A stretch of 64,000 bases of DNA from positions 3,317,501-3,381,500 of the forward strand of contig NZ_CP146100.1 of the NCBI RefSeq assembly GCF_037023755.1, given 5' to 3'. The translations under genes were made by a program, and so were the position numbers. The notes beneath the pieces were generated by a model. It was not told the origin of the DNA and did no database searches. It saw only the letters and a program-made list of their open reading frames with translations. Positions 55,341 to 63,849 of the stretch are shown here, piece by piece. This DNA is from Saccharopolyspora sp. SCSIO 74807. GTDB taxonomy: Bacteria; Actinomycetota; Actinomycetes; Mycobacteriales; Pseudonocardiaceae. The first letter of the stretch is position 1. The number at the start of each line of letters is the position of its first letter.

Positions 55341-57143
55341 TTACGAGTAGATCGCTTCGATGTCCTCCGCGTGGTTCTCGGCGACCTTGTTGCGCTTGAG
55401 CTTCAGGCTCGGCGTCATCTCACCGGTGGCCTCGGTGAAGTCCTTCGCCAGGATGCGGAAGGACTTGATCTGCTCGGCGCGGGAGACCGCCTGGTTCGCG
55501 TGATCGATCGCGGACTGGACCTCGGCGCGCACTTCCGAGTCCTCGGCCAGCTCGCTCAGCGGGGTGTCCTGCGAGCGGCCGTGGTTGGTCAGCCACGACG
55601 GCAGGAACTCCGGGTCCAGGGTGACCAGCGCGCCGATGAACGGCTTCTTGTCCCCGACCACCATGCACTGGCTGATCAGCGGGTGCGCGCGCAGGTTGTC
55701 CTCGAGCACGGCCGGGGCGACGTTCTTGCCGCCCGCGGTCACGATGATCTCCTTCTTGCGCCCGGTGATCCGCAGGAAACCGTCCTCGTCCAGGGAGCCG
55801 AGGTCGCCGGTGTGGAACCAGCCGTCCTCCAGCGACTCCTTGGTGGCGGTCTCGTTGTTCCAGTACTTCCGGAACACCACGTCACCCTTGATCATCACTT
55901 CGCCGTCCTCGGCGATCCGGATGCTGGTGCCCGCGAGCGGCTTGCCGACGGTGCCGATCTTGGCCGCCTCCTGCACGTTGACCGCGGCCGCTGCGGTGGT
56001 CTCGGTGAGCCCGTAGCCCTCCAGCACCGGCACGCCGACGCCGCGGTAGAAGTGCGCGAGCCGGTCGCCCAGCGGAGCACCGCCGGAGACCGCGCCGCTG
56101 CAGCGACCGCCCAGTGCCGCGCGCAGCTTGCCGTAGACCAGCTTGTCGAACAGCAGGTGCTTGGCCCGCAGCCCCAGGCCCGGCCCGCCCTGGTCCAGCG
56201 CCTTGCTGTAGGCGACGGCGGTGTCCTCGGCGGCGTCGAAGATGCGGCCCTTGCCCTCGCCGTGCGCCTTCTGCTTCGCGGTGTTGTAGACCTTCTCGAA
56301 CACCCGCGGGACCGCCAGCACCAGCGTGGGGCGGAACGAGCCGAGGTCGGTGACCAGTTCCTTGACGTCGCCGGTGTGGCCCAGCGTGGTGCGCGAGTAG
56401 ACGCAGGCGGTGGCGATGGCGCGGGCCAGCACGTGCGCCATCGGCAGGAACATCAGCATCGAGTTGCCCTGCCGCATCAGGTGCGGGAACGCCTCGACGT
56501 CCGCGCGCACCTCGGCCAGCAGGTTGCGGTGGGTCAGTTCGCAGCCCTTGGGGCGGCCGGTGGTTCCGGAGGTGTAGATCAGCGTCGCGATCTCGTCCGC
56601 GCGCACCTCGCGGCGGCGCTCGTGCGCGGTCTGGTCGGAGACCTCGGCGCCGAGCGCGGTCAGTTCCGCCACGGCCCCGGAGGCGTCGCCGGCCGGGTCG
56701 ATCTGCCAGACCTGCGCGACGTCGCTCAGCCGGTCCTGCACGCTGTCGATTTCCGCGCGGTGCGCCTCGGTCTCGACGATGACCGCCCGCGCGCCGGAGT
56801 CGGTGAGGATCCACTCGGCCTGGTCGGCCGCGGAGGTCTCGTAGATCGGCACCGTCACGCAGCCCGCGGCCCAGATCGAGAAGTCCAGCAGGCTCCATTC
56901 GTAGCGGGTGCGCGACATCAGCCCGATGCGGTCGCCGTGCCGCATTCCCGCGGCGATGAGCCCTTTCGCCACGGCCAGCACCTGAGTCGCGAATTCGGCC
57001 GCGGTGACGTCGATCCAGGTGCCCTCCACCCGGCGGCGGAAGCTCACGGTGCCACCGAAGCGTTCCGCGTTGGCCCACACCATGTCGGTGAGGTTCTCGT
57101 CGTCGGCCACGGTGTTGGTGGCGGGGACGCTGAACTCTCGCAC
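55341..57143 (-). CDS. Long-chain fatty acid-CoA ligase (FadD15-like)
   Basis: 600 residues. Adenylate-forming enzyme activating long-chain fatty acids to CoA esters. ATP-binding TLIYTSGTTGRPKGCELTHRNL, the VLEGYGLTETTAA motif, GWFHTGDLGSLDEDGFLRITGRKKEIIVTAGGKNVAP hinge and C-terminal lysine region KLKRNKVAENH. The start is GTG 57143 with GGAGGT 7 nt upstream. Orthologue position matches fadD15 (Rv2187) of M. tuberculosis. It may feed acyl-CoA to the acyltransferase at 63850. Confidence 0.94.
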   Translation of the reverse strand: MREFSVPATNTVADDENLTDMVWANAERFGGTVSFRRRVEGTWIDVTAAEFATQVLAVAKGLIAAGMRHGDRIGLMSRTRYEWSLLDFSIWAAGCVTVPIYETSAADQAEWILTDSGARAVIVETEAHRAEIDSVQDRLSDVAQVWQIDPAGDASGAVAELTALGAEVSDQTAHERRREVRADEIATLIYTSGTTGRPKGCELTHRNLLAEVRADVEAFPHLMRQGNSMLMFLPMAHVLARAIATACVYSRTTLGHTGDVKELVTDLGSFRPTLVLAVPRVFEKVYNTAKQKAHGEGKGRIFDAAEDTAVAYSKALDQGGPGLGLRAKHLLFDKLVYGKLRAALGGRCSGAVSGGAPLGDRLAHFYRGVGVPVLEGYGLTETTAAAAVNVQEAAKIGTVGKPLAGTSIRIAEDGEVMIKGDVVFRKYWNNETATKESLEDGWFHTGDLGSLDEDGFLRITGRKKEIIVTAGGKNVAPAVLEDNLRAHPLISQCMVVGDKKPFIGALVTLDPEFLPSWLTNHGRSQDTPLSELAEDSEVRAEVQSAIDHANQAVSRAEQIKSFRILAKDFTEATGEMTPSLKLKRNKVAENHAEDIEAIYS

Positions 57144-57369
57144 CTTGGAAACCTCCGATAAACGTCCTAATTGTGGGCACAACCTAACGCCGATGGTTAC
57201 TCGGCGGTAGTCCCGTGTTATTGATGCGAAACTTTTCGGGCTCGATTAGTCGTGCGGTGGCAGCCTGCCATGCCCGCGCGCGAGCAGCGGCGCCGCCCGC
57301 CGCGCAAGTGGCTGCCGCCGCGGCTGCGAGGTTCCCGCCGGTGGCGCCGCTCGTGGCAGGCTGGTCCGC

Positions 57370-57750
57370 ATGTCCGCGATCGACCTCGCCGAGGAGGTCT
57401 TCCTGGCCGTGGCGCCCGCCGCGCTGGCCCCGCACTTCGCCGACCCGGACCGCTGGCCGCGGCAATGGCCCGGGCTGGCGCCGGTCGCCGAGGCCGACCG
57501 CGGCATCGAGGGGATGCGCTGGCGGCTCACCGGTGACCTGCGCGGCAGCATGGAGGTGTGGTTGCAGCCGGTGCTGGACGGCACCGTGCTGCACTACTTC
57601 CTGCGCGCCGACCCGCCCGGTCCGCGACGTGGGCGGTGGGTGACAGCCGAGCTGCGGCGGCGCAGGCTGGCCGTGCGGGAGCTGGTGTTCGAGCTCAAGT
57701 CCCGGTTGGAGGCCGGCCGGGCACCGGGCTGCCCACCCCCGTCGCGGTGA
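57370..57750 (+). CDS. SRPBCC/polyketide cyclase-like protein
   Basis: 126 residues. Opens MSAIDLAEEVFLAVAPAALAPHFADPDRWPRQWPGL, the start of a START-like hydrophobic-cavity fold, with GMRWRLTGDLRGSMEVWLQPVLDGTVLHYFLRAD as the sheet and a C-terminal helix VRELVFELKSRLEAGR. It resembles the short SRPBCC partner found beside the gene at 58668. Ligand unknown. ATG start. Followed 31 bp later by the phosphoesterase. Confidence 0.8.
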   Translation: MSAIDLAEEVFLAVAPAALAPHFADPDRWPRQWPGLAPVAEADRGIEGMRWRLTGDLRGSMEVWLQPVLDGTVLHYFLRADPPGPRRGRWVTAELRRRRLAVRELVFELKSRLEAGRAPGCPPPSR

Positions 57751-57781
57751 TCGTCGAGCCAACGGTGATTGAGGAGAGAGT

Positions 57782-58570
57782 GTGCGGGTGCACGTGGTGT
57801 CCGACGTCCATGGCAACGCCGAGGCGTTGAAGCGGGCCGGTGACGGGGCGGACGCGCTGGTCGTGCTCGGCGACCTGATCGACTTCGTGGACTACCACGA
57901 CCACGGGCGCGGGATCTTGGGCGCGGTGTTCGGCGCGGAGAAGGTGGCGCACTTCGCGGAGCTGCGCCGCAACCACCGCGGCCCGGAGATCGGCGCCTAC
58001 GCGCGCTCGCTGTGGGAGTCGTTGGACGATCCGCGCGCAGTGGTGCAGGACGCGGTGCGCGACCAGTACTCGCAGCTGTTCGCCGCGATGACCGCGCCGA
58101 CCTACGCGATCGCGGGCAACGTGGACGAGCCGGGCCTGTGGCCGGAGTTCGCCCGCGAAGGCGTGCACTTCGTGGAAGGCGAGACGGTGGAGATCGGCGG
58201 GCTGAGTTTCGGCTTCGTCGGCGGCACGATCCTGGCTCCGGGCGGGAAGCTGCGCCGGGACGCGGCTTGGGTGCCGCACCTGCGCCCGGAGGAGGAGTTC
58301 GACGCCGCCGTCGCCGGACTCGGCGAGGTCGACGTGTTGTGCTCGCACCTGCCGCCCAAGGTCCCGGACCTGGTCTACGACGTCATCGCACGTCGCGCCG
58401 AGCACGGCTCGGCCGCGCTGCTGGAGCGGATCCACCGCGACCGCCCGCGCTGGTCGCTGTTCGGCCACGTGCACCAGCCGCTGGCGCAGCGGGTCCGGAT
58501 CGGGCGCACCGAATGCGTCAACGTCGGGCATTTCAAGCGCACCGAACAGCCCTACGTGCTGCGTTGGTGA
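57782..58570 (+). CDS. Metallophosphoesterase
   Basis: 262 residues, calcineurin-like fold with two-metal site: Asp8 and His10 in SDVHGN, LGDLIDFVDYHDHGRG, GNVDE (112-116), CSHLPPK and GHVH (228-231). The order matches YfcE/MJ0936-type phosphodiesterases. GTG start. Same strand as the SRPBCC genes on both sides, with short gaps, so likely one operon. Substrate not predictable. Confidence 0.9.
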   Translation: MRVHVVSDVHGNAEALKRAGDGADALVVLGDLIDFVDYHDHGRGILGAVFGAEKVAHFAELRRNHRGPEIGAYARSLWESLDDPRAVVQDAVRDQYSQLFAAMTAPTYAIAGNVDEPGLWPEFAREGVHFVEGETVEIGGLSFGFVGGTILAPGGKLRRDAAWVPHLRPEEEFDAAVAGLGEVDVLCSHLPPKVPDLVYDVIARRAEHGSAALLERIHRDRPRWSLFGHVHQPLAQRVRIGRTECVNVGHFKRTEQPYVLRW

Positions 58571-58667
58571 GCAGGCGCGTTGCGCTGCGGTTCGGCCGCG
58601 GCGCAGCGCGAGCGGGCGCACCCGCCGGTGCCGCGGGAGGTGGCCGCGAACCTGTAATCTGCGCGGC

Positions 58668-59111
58668 ATGGTCGATCAGTCCACCCAATCCATCGTGATC
58701 CAGGCTCCCGCCGCCGAGATCATGGCGGTGATCTCGGACTTCGCCGCCTACCCGGAGTGGGCGGAGGCGGTCAAGGAGACCGAGGTGCTCTCGACGACCA
58801 GCTCGGGCCTGGCCGAGAAGGTGCGGTTCGTGCTCGACGCCGGGGTGGTCAAGGACACCTACGTCAACGTCTACGAGTGGGCCGACGACGGGCTGTCGGT
58901 GAGCTGGACGCTGTCCGAGGGGCAGGTGCAGAAGGCGCAGCAAGGCACGTATTCGCTGCGGCCGCAGCCGGAAGGCGGCACCGAGGTCACCTACAGCCTG
59001 GCGGTGGACCTGGCGATCCCGATGATCGGCATGTTCAAGCGCAAGGCCGAGAAAATGATCATGAATACGGCGCTGAAAGAGCTCAAACGCCGCGTCGAAT
59101 CGGGGACTTGA
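58668..59111 (+). CDS. SRPBCC family protein (Rv2185c-like)
   Basis: 147 residues. Typical cavity protein: STQSIVIQAPAAEIMAVISDFAAYPEWAEAVKETEVL, KVRFVLDAGVVKDTYVNVYEW, SVSWTLSEGQVQKAQQGTYSL and a final amphipathic helix FKRKAEKMIMNTALKELKRRVES. This is the coenzyme Q-binding/COQ10-like branch. ATG start. Position between the FadD15 homologue and the ArsA ATPase matches Rv2185c. It probably binds a lipid or polyketide; no catalytic residues are evident. Confidence 0.88.
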   Translation: MVDQSTQSIVIQAPAAEIMAVISDFAAYPEWAEAVKETEVLSTTSSGLAEKVRFVLDAGVVKDTYVNVYEWADDGLSVSWTLSEGQVQKAQQGTYSLRPQPEGGTEVTYSLAVDLAIPMIGMFKRKAEKMIMNTALKELKRRVESGT

Positions 59112-59341
59112 GCCGCGCGGGCGCGTTTTCCGCCGCGCGCTCCGAGTAGCGGATGCGGCCGCGTTGATCGACAGTGTTTCCGGGCGGCGCGCTTTCCCGC
59201 CCGCGTCGCCGGTTTCCGGGCGGAAGTGGCACGACCGGATCACGTGGCGCTTCCTGCGGCGCGGCTGCGATGCGGCCGCAACGAAGATCGAGTATCAACG
59301 GCATTCGACGTTCCTGTCCCGACTCCGCACTGAGACCGCCC

Positions 59342-60565
59342 TTGCGCATCCTGTTGTTCACCGGAAAGGGCGGCGTGGGAAAAACGACCCTCGCCGCCGC
59401 CACGGCCGCGCGCCTGGCCGAGCGCGGCCGGAAGGTGCTGGTGGTCTCCACCGACCCGGCGCACTCCCTCGGCGACGCCTTCGGCGCCGCGCTCGGTGCT
59501 GAACCGCGCGAAGTGGAACTGCACGAACAGCGGCGCGACGTCCGGCTGCACGCCGCCGAGGTGCAGACCCGCGGGCTGCTCGACCAGGCGTGGTCGGAGC
59601 TGCGCGAGCACTTGCGCACCCTGCTGCTCGGGGCGGGCGTGAGCGAACTCGACGCGGAGGAGCTCACCCACCTGCCCGGGGTGGAGGACCTGCTCGGGCT
59701 GGCCGAAGTGTTCCGGTTCGCCGAGAGCGGGGTGTGGGACACGGTGCTCGTCGACTGCGGCCCGACCGCCGAAACGCTGCGGCTGCTGTCGCTGCCGGAG
59801 TCGATCGCCGGATACCTGGAGCGGTTGTTTCCGGCGCACCGGCGGATGGTCCGCGGCGTGTTGGCGGGCCTGGCGGGCAGCGACAACGTCGAACGCTGGG
59901 ATGCGGTGGCCGATGCCGTGAGCCGCCTGGCGGAGCGCCTGCTCGGGCTGCGGCGCACGCTCACCTCCGAGCACACCAGCGTCCGGCTGGTGCTGACCCC
60001 GGAGGCGGTGGTGGCGGCCGAGACGCGCCGGACGCTGACCGCACTGGCGTTGCAGCAGATCCGGGTCGACGGGCTGGTCGCCAACCGGCTCGTGCCCGAT
60101 CCCGGTTCGGCGCGCGGGAACGCGGCGGCCTGGATGCGAACCCGGCGCAGGGAGCAGGACGCGGTGCTCGGGCAGGTGCGCTCGGCGACGGAACTGCCGC
60201 TGCGCACGGTGGCTCATCGAGCCGCCGAACCGGTCGGCCCCGGCGCGCTGCTGGAACTCGCCGACGAGCTCTACGACGGCGACGACCCGCTGGAGGGCGC
60301 CGCGTTCGCGCCCGAGATGGAGCTCGGCGGTGGCGGGCGCGCGCTGGACTCCGAATACACGCTGCGGATCGCGCTGCCGCTGCACGACGACGCCGAGCTG
60401 GACCTGGCGCGGATCGGTGACGAGCTGGCCGTCACCATCGACGGCAGGAGGCGGCTCATCGCGCTGCCCGCGGTGCTGCGCCGTTGCGCGGTGACCGCCG
60501 CGGTCGCCGCCGACGACGGGATCACCGTGTCGTTCCGGCCCGATCCCGAGCAGTGGATGCGCTGA
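59342..60565 (+). CDS. ArsA/GET3-type ATPase
   Basis: 407 residues. Deviant Walker A FTGKGGVGKTTLAAA (6-20), switch-like STDPAHSLGDAFG, VEDLLGLAEVFRF and the Walker B-like TVLVDCGPTAETLRLLSLPE. The metal-binding cysteines of true ArsA are absent. The C-terminal ~75 residues (YTLRIALPLHDDAELDLARIGDELAVTIDGRRRLIALP) form an alpha-crystallin-like domain often fused to bacterial GET3 homologues. TTG 59342 is the only suitable start at the protein's natural beginning; no strong ribosome binding site. Together with the SRPBCC gene it forms a module conserved in actinobacteria (Rv2184c-Rv2185c). Confidence 0.88.
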   Translation: MRILLFTGKGGVGKTTLAAATAARLAERGRKVLVVSTDPAHSLGDAFGAALGAEPREVELHEQRRDVRLHAAEVQTRGLLDQAWSELREHLRTLLLGAGVSELDAEELTHLPGVEDLLGLAEVFRFAESGVWDTVLVDCGPTAETLRLLSLPESIAGYLERLFPAHRRMVRGVLAGLAGSDNVERWDAVADAVSRLAERLLGLRRTLTSEHTSVRLVLTPEAVVAAETRRTLTALALQQIRVDGLVANRLVPDPGSARGNAAAWMRTRRREQDAVLGQVRSATELPLRTVAHRAAEPVGPGALLELADELYDGDDPLEGAAFAPEMELGGGGRALDSEYTLRIALPLHDDAELDLARIGDELAVTIDGRRRLIALPAVLRRCAVTAAVAADDGITVSFRPDPEQWMR

Positions 60566-60603
60566 GGCTGTGACCAATGTGGACCAGTGGATGTGGTGAG
60601 CGG

Positions 60604-61152
60604 ATGCGTGCTGAACACCCCGATCCCGAGGTGACGTCGGGAACGGGCGAAGAGCCGGACAGCGGTGGCTCCAGCGGTCGCGGAACGGGTTCCGAGCAGG
60701 ACGGGGGCGGTCGCGACCGGATGGCCGAAGAGCTCCGGCTGCTGCTGGACGCGGCGGCGCAGCGCGCCGAGGAGTACCTGCGCGGCGCAGGCGGTGCTGA
60801 GCGGACTCGCGATCGCGGCGCTGGGCCGTCCGGCGCTGGGCCGTCCGGCGAAACCGGCTCGGGTGGCGCTTCCTGCGGCTGGTGCCCGATCTGCGCGGTG
60901 GCCGCCCTGGTGCGCGGTGATCAACCGGAGCTGACCGCGAAGCTGGCCGACCAGCTGTCCGGGCTCGTGGAACTGCTGCGGGGCACCCTCGCCGAACACC
61001 GGCACACCGATCCGGCCGGTCCGGCTGCGGAGACCGCCGAACCGGCCGCCGAACCCGCGAGCAAGGTGCAGCGGATCGAGGTTCGCCGGGTGCGCGGCAG
61101 GACCGCCGCAGCGGCCGGGAAGGGCGCTTCGATGGGAGAGCGCGATTGCTGA
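60604..61152 (+). CDS. Hypothetical protein with CxxC motif (Rv2183c-like position)
   Basis: 182 residues. A low-complexity Gly/Ser/Glu N-terminus, a helix MAEELRLLLDAAAQRAEEYLRG, a Gly-rich linker with a duplicated GAGPS unit, the motif GASCGWCPICAVAALVRGDQPELTAKLADQLSGLVELLRG (CxxCxxC: three cysteines, possible zinc or redox site), and an Ala/Pro tail ending in a basic segment. No named family. The start is uncertain (60577 or 60604). It is 38 bp after the ArsA gene and overlaps the glucokinase start, so it belongs to that operon. Confidence 0.75.
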   Translation: MRAEHPDPEVTSGTGEEPDSGGSSGRGTGSEQDGGGRDRMAEELRLLLDAAAQRAEEYLRGAGGAERTRDRGAGPSGAGPSGETGSGGASCGWCPICAVAALVRGDQPELTAKLADQLSGLVELLRGTLAEHRHTDPAGPAAETAEPAAEPASKVQRIEVRRVRGRTAAAAGKGASMGERDC

Positions 61153-62102
61153 CCGTCGGCGTGGATGTGGGCGGCACCAGCGTCCGTGCCAGCGTGGTCG
61201 ACCCGCAGGGCACCGTGCTGGAGACGCTGCGGGTGCCGTCGGCGGGCACCGGACCTGAACTCGACTCCGCCATCGCGGGCACCGTGCTGGCCCTCGCCGC
61301 CGACTACCCGGTGGCCGGAGTGGGCCTGGCCGTGGCGGGCTTCGTCAGCGAGGACCGCAGGGTCGTGCGGTTCGCACCGCACCTGCCGTGGCGGCACGTG
61401 GCCGTGGCCGACAACATCGCCGCCCGAGTGGGGTTGCCGGTGGTGCTCGAGCACGACGCCAACGCGGCCGCGATCGCCGAGCAGCGGTTCGGTGCCGCGG
61501 TCGGCGCGCGGGTCGCGGCGCTGGTGGCGTTGGGGACCGGCATCGGCGGGGCGCTGGTGCTCGGCGGTGACGTGTTCCGCGGGGCGCACGGAGTGGCGCC
61601 GGAGCTCGGCCACCTGCGGCTGGTGCCGGACGGGCGGGAATGCCCGTGCGGGAAGCGCGGCTGCTGGGAGCGCTACTGCAGCGGAACCGCCCTGGCCCGG
61701 ACCGCGCTGGAACTGCTGGCCGAGGACGCGTCCTCGCCGCTGGCCGCGCAGGCCGCCGCCGACCCCGGCGAGATCACCGGGGAGCGCGTCGCGCACGCTG
61801 CCGAGGACGGCGACCCGGTCGCGCGCCGCGCGGTGGGCGAGCTGGCGCGCTGGCTCGGTGAGGGACTGGCGCTGGTCGCCGACGTCTACGACCCGGAGGT
61901 CGTGGTGCTCGCAGGCGGCGTGTCCGGTTCGGCGCACCTGTTCCTGCGGCAAGCCCGGCAGCACTACGCGGATGCGATGACCGGCGCCGGGCATCGCCCG
62001 TTGGCAAAGGTCCGGGTGGCCAAGCACGCGGACGAGGCGGGCATCGTCGGCGCCGCGACGCTGGCCCGCGAACACGTCGCCGCGCACGCCCGGACCTGCT
62101 GA
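61146..62102 (+). CDS. glcK: ROK family glucokinase
   Basis: 318 residues. ATP-binding VDVGGTSVRA (6-15), catalytic Asp104 in LEHDANAAAIAEQRFG, GTGIGGALVLGG, ELGHLRLV with zinc-ligand His and the zinc motif CPCGKRGCWE (Cys166, 168, 173), and VVVLAGGVSGS. It phosphorylates glucose or a related sugar. TTG start at 61146 with GGGAGAG about 6 nt upstream; overlaps the preceding gene by 7 bp, which suggests translational coupling. It is an odd sugar enzyme in a lipid-type operon. Confidence 0.93.
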   Translation: MLTVGVDVGGTSVRASVVDPQGTVLETLRVPSAGTGPELDSAIAGTVLALAADYPVAGVGLAVAGFVSEDRRVVRFAPHLPWRHVAVADNIAARVGLPVVLEHDANAAAIAEQRFGAAVGARVAALVALGTGIGGALVLGGDVFRGAHGVAPELGHLRLVPDGRECPCGKRGCWERYCSGTALARTALELLAEDASSPLAAQAAADPGEITGERVAHAAEDGDPVARRAVGELARWLGEGLALVADVYDPEVVVLAGGVSGSAHLFLRQARQHYADAMTGAGHRPLAKVRVAKHADEAGIVGAATLAREHVAAHARTC

Positions 62103-62361
62103 ACCTTCGTCGTCGAACCCGGCTGCGAAGTCCCTGCAGAACGACTTGCGCAATGGTGCCGGTGGCGGACCGCGGCGGCTTCCTGGCTGCGGAACGCTGA
62201 ATGGGCGAAGCGGACCGCTCGGAGAAGGCGACATGGCAGCGCTCGTCCCGAACAGGCGCTGAGCCCGTCGCCGGCTCGGCGAGGCGAGCACGCCGCGGCG
62301 CCCGGAAGTTCACCGGCCGGTCGGCTCCACCCCGCCGCCGATGCCGGATCCGGGCAGCTGC

Positions 62362-62856
62362 TCAGAGCCGCGCGCCGTCGTCACCGGATCCCGGCGGGTT
62401 GCTCCGCAACCGCAGCAGCAACCAGCCGATCCCGCCGCTGATCGCGATCAGCCCGGCGGGCAGCGCCACGCTGCCGCCGAGCCCCGCGAGCCCCGGCACC
62501 ACCAGCAGCAGCACGCCCAGCACGATCGTCGAGATCCCGCCGATCGTGGCCGCGGTCGGCCGCGGCATCGGCGGTGGTTCCGGTGGCTCGTAGTGGCCTT
62601 CGTCGTCCGCTTCAGCGGGCGGCGTCCAGTCCCGCGGCCCCGCAGGCTCCACCGGGGCCGGGCTCAGCGCCTCGTCCGCTCGGCCCGGCGGATCCGGTGC
62701 CCGTCCCTGCCCGTCGGCGTCGTCCGCGGTCGTGCGCGGCCCGTCCTCCTGCGGCCAGCGCGCCAGCGGCTCGTCGCGTTCCAGGCCCGCGACGATCTCG
62801 GCGAAGGCCGCGTCGATGTCCTCGGGTCCGTCGGCGTTGTCGTGGCGGGTGCTCAT
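62362..62856 (-). CDS. Hypothetical protein with two C-terminal membrane helices
   Basis: 164 residues. The N-terminal 100 are acidic and Pro-rich (PEDIDAAFAEIVAGLERDEPLARWPQED; EGHYEPPEPPPMPRPT), probably disordered; the end has two helices (IGGISTIVLGVLLLVVPGLAGLGG and LPAGLIAISGGIGWLLLRL). Similar actinobacterial proteins are labelled DUF308-like. Its ATG overlaps the TGA of the esterase gene (ATGA at 62853-62856), so the two are coupled. Confidence 0.8.
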   Translation of the reverse strand: MSTRHDNADGPEDIDAAFAEIVAGLERDEPLARWPQEDGPRTTADDADGQGRAPDPPGRADEALSPAPVEPAGPRDWTPPAEADDEGHYEPPEPPPMPRPTAATIGGISTIVLGVLLLVVPGLAGLGGSVALPAGLIAISGGIGWLLLRLRSNPPGSGDDGARL

Positions 62857-63695
62857 GCGGTTTCTCCGACGCGCTCGCGGTGGATCCGGCGGATGAACTC
62901 GACGCTACCGGCGAACACCGTCGGCGCGTCGTGATCGAGCGTTGCGACGTGGTAGCTGTCCGGCAGCACGACCTCGGTGACGTCGTCGCCGCCCACGCCG
63001 TCGAGCACGACCTTCGCGTTGAGCGGTTCGACGACGTGGTCGGTCGCCGAGCGCAGCAGCAGCACCGGCGCGCGCACCCTGCCGAGGTCGCGCCGCACGA
63101 TCCGCCACAACCGCCGAAGGCTCGCCATGGCGCGCAGCGGCGCTCGCCCGTAGGCGAGCTCGGTGCTACCGGCCTTCGCGATGTCCCCGCTGAGCCCGCG
63201 CACCGAAGGCAGCACCCGGCACAGCACCGGCAGCAGCGCGGCTTCCCGCCGCAGCGTCAGCACCGACGGGTTCACCAGCACGATCCCGGAGATGTCGGGA
63301 TGTTCCTGGGCCAGCCGCAACGCCAGCGTGCCGCCCATCGACTGGCCGAACACGAACACCGAACCGCACCGGGCGCGCAGCGATTCCAGTTCGGTCCGCA
63401 CCGCCGAATACCACTCGTCCCAGCCGGTGCGGTTCAACTCGCGCCACGTGGTGCCGTGCCCGGGAAGGCGCGGGCAGCGGACCGTGTACCCCTCGGCGGC
63501 CAAGTGCTCTCCCCAGCTGCGCATGCTCTGCGGAGTGCTGGTGAATCCGTGGCACAGCAACACGCCGACGTCGTCGGCACCCTCGTGCACGAACGGCTCG
63601 GCGCCGGCGAGCACGGGTGACTCCGATGGCACCGGCAACCCCGGTGGGATGGGCAACCCCCGTGGGATGGGCAACACAGCCTCCCTACCGCTCAC
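62853..63695 (-). CDS. Alpha/beta hydrolase, carboxylesterase/monoacylglycerol lipase-like
   Basis: 280 residues. GTG 63695. After a Pro-rich N-terminal extension (IPRGLPIPPGLPVPSESP) comes GVLLCHGFTSTPQSM (oxyanion), CPRLPGHGTTW, nucleophile Ser in FVFGQSMGGTLAL, Asp in LLLRSATDHVVEP and His in DSYHVATLDHD. The Est30-type lid segment lies between. It probably hydrolyses lipid or carboxyl esters. It is divergent from the acyltransferase at 63850, so both may act on glycerolipids. Confidence 0.9.
   Translation of the reverse strand: MSGREAVLPIPRGLPIPPGLPVPSESPVLAGAEPFVHEGADDVGVLLCHGFTSTPQSMRSWGEHLAAEGYTVRCPRLPGHGTTWRELNRTGWDEWYSAVRTELESLRARCGSVFVFGQSMGGTLALRLAQEHPDISGIVLVNPSVLTLRREAALLPVLCRVLPSVRGLSGDIAKAGSTELAYGRAPLRAMASLRRLWRIVRRDLGRVRAPVLLLRSATDHVVEPLNAKVVLDGVGGDDVTEVVLPDSYHVATLDHDAPTVFAGSVEFIRRIHRERVGETA
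63626..63675. repeat. 15-bp tandem repeat in the esterase N-terminus
   Basis: About three units of GGTGGGATGGGCAAC (roughly 63631-63675, plus strand) encode the LPIPP/GLPIP repeats of the esterase on the minus strand. Copies differ at one or two bases, suggesting recent slippage. Confidence 0.7.
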
Positions 63696-63849
63696 CTCGA
63701 CCCGGGTACCGGTTCATCGTCGCATGGCTGTGGCCGGTGCGGGGCGATCTTCCGGGGCTGATCCGATACCGCAGGGGCCGCATTGTGCGGCGTGCGGGCG
63801 CTCCGTAACCTGAACTAGGTATTCCGGGTGTTCAGAAAGGCAGCGGCGC

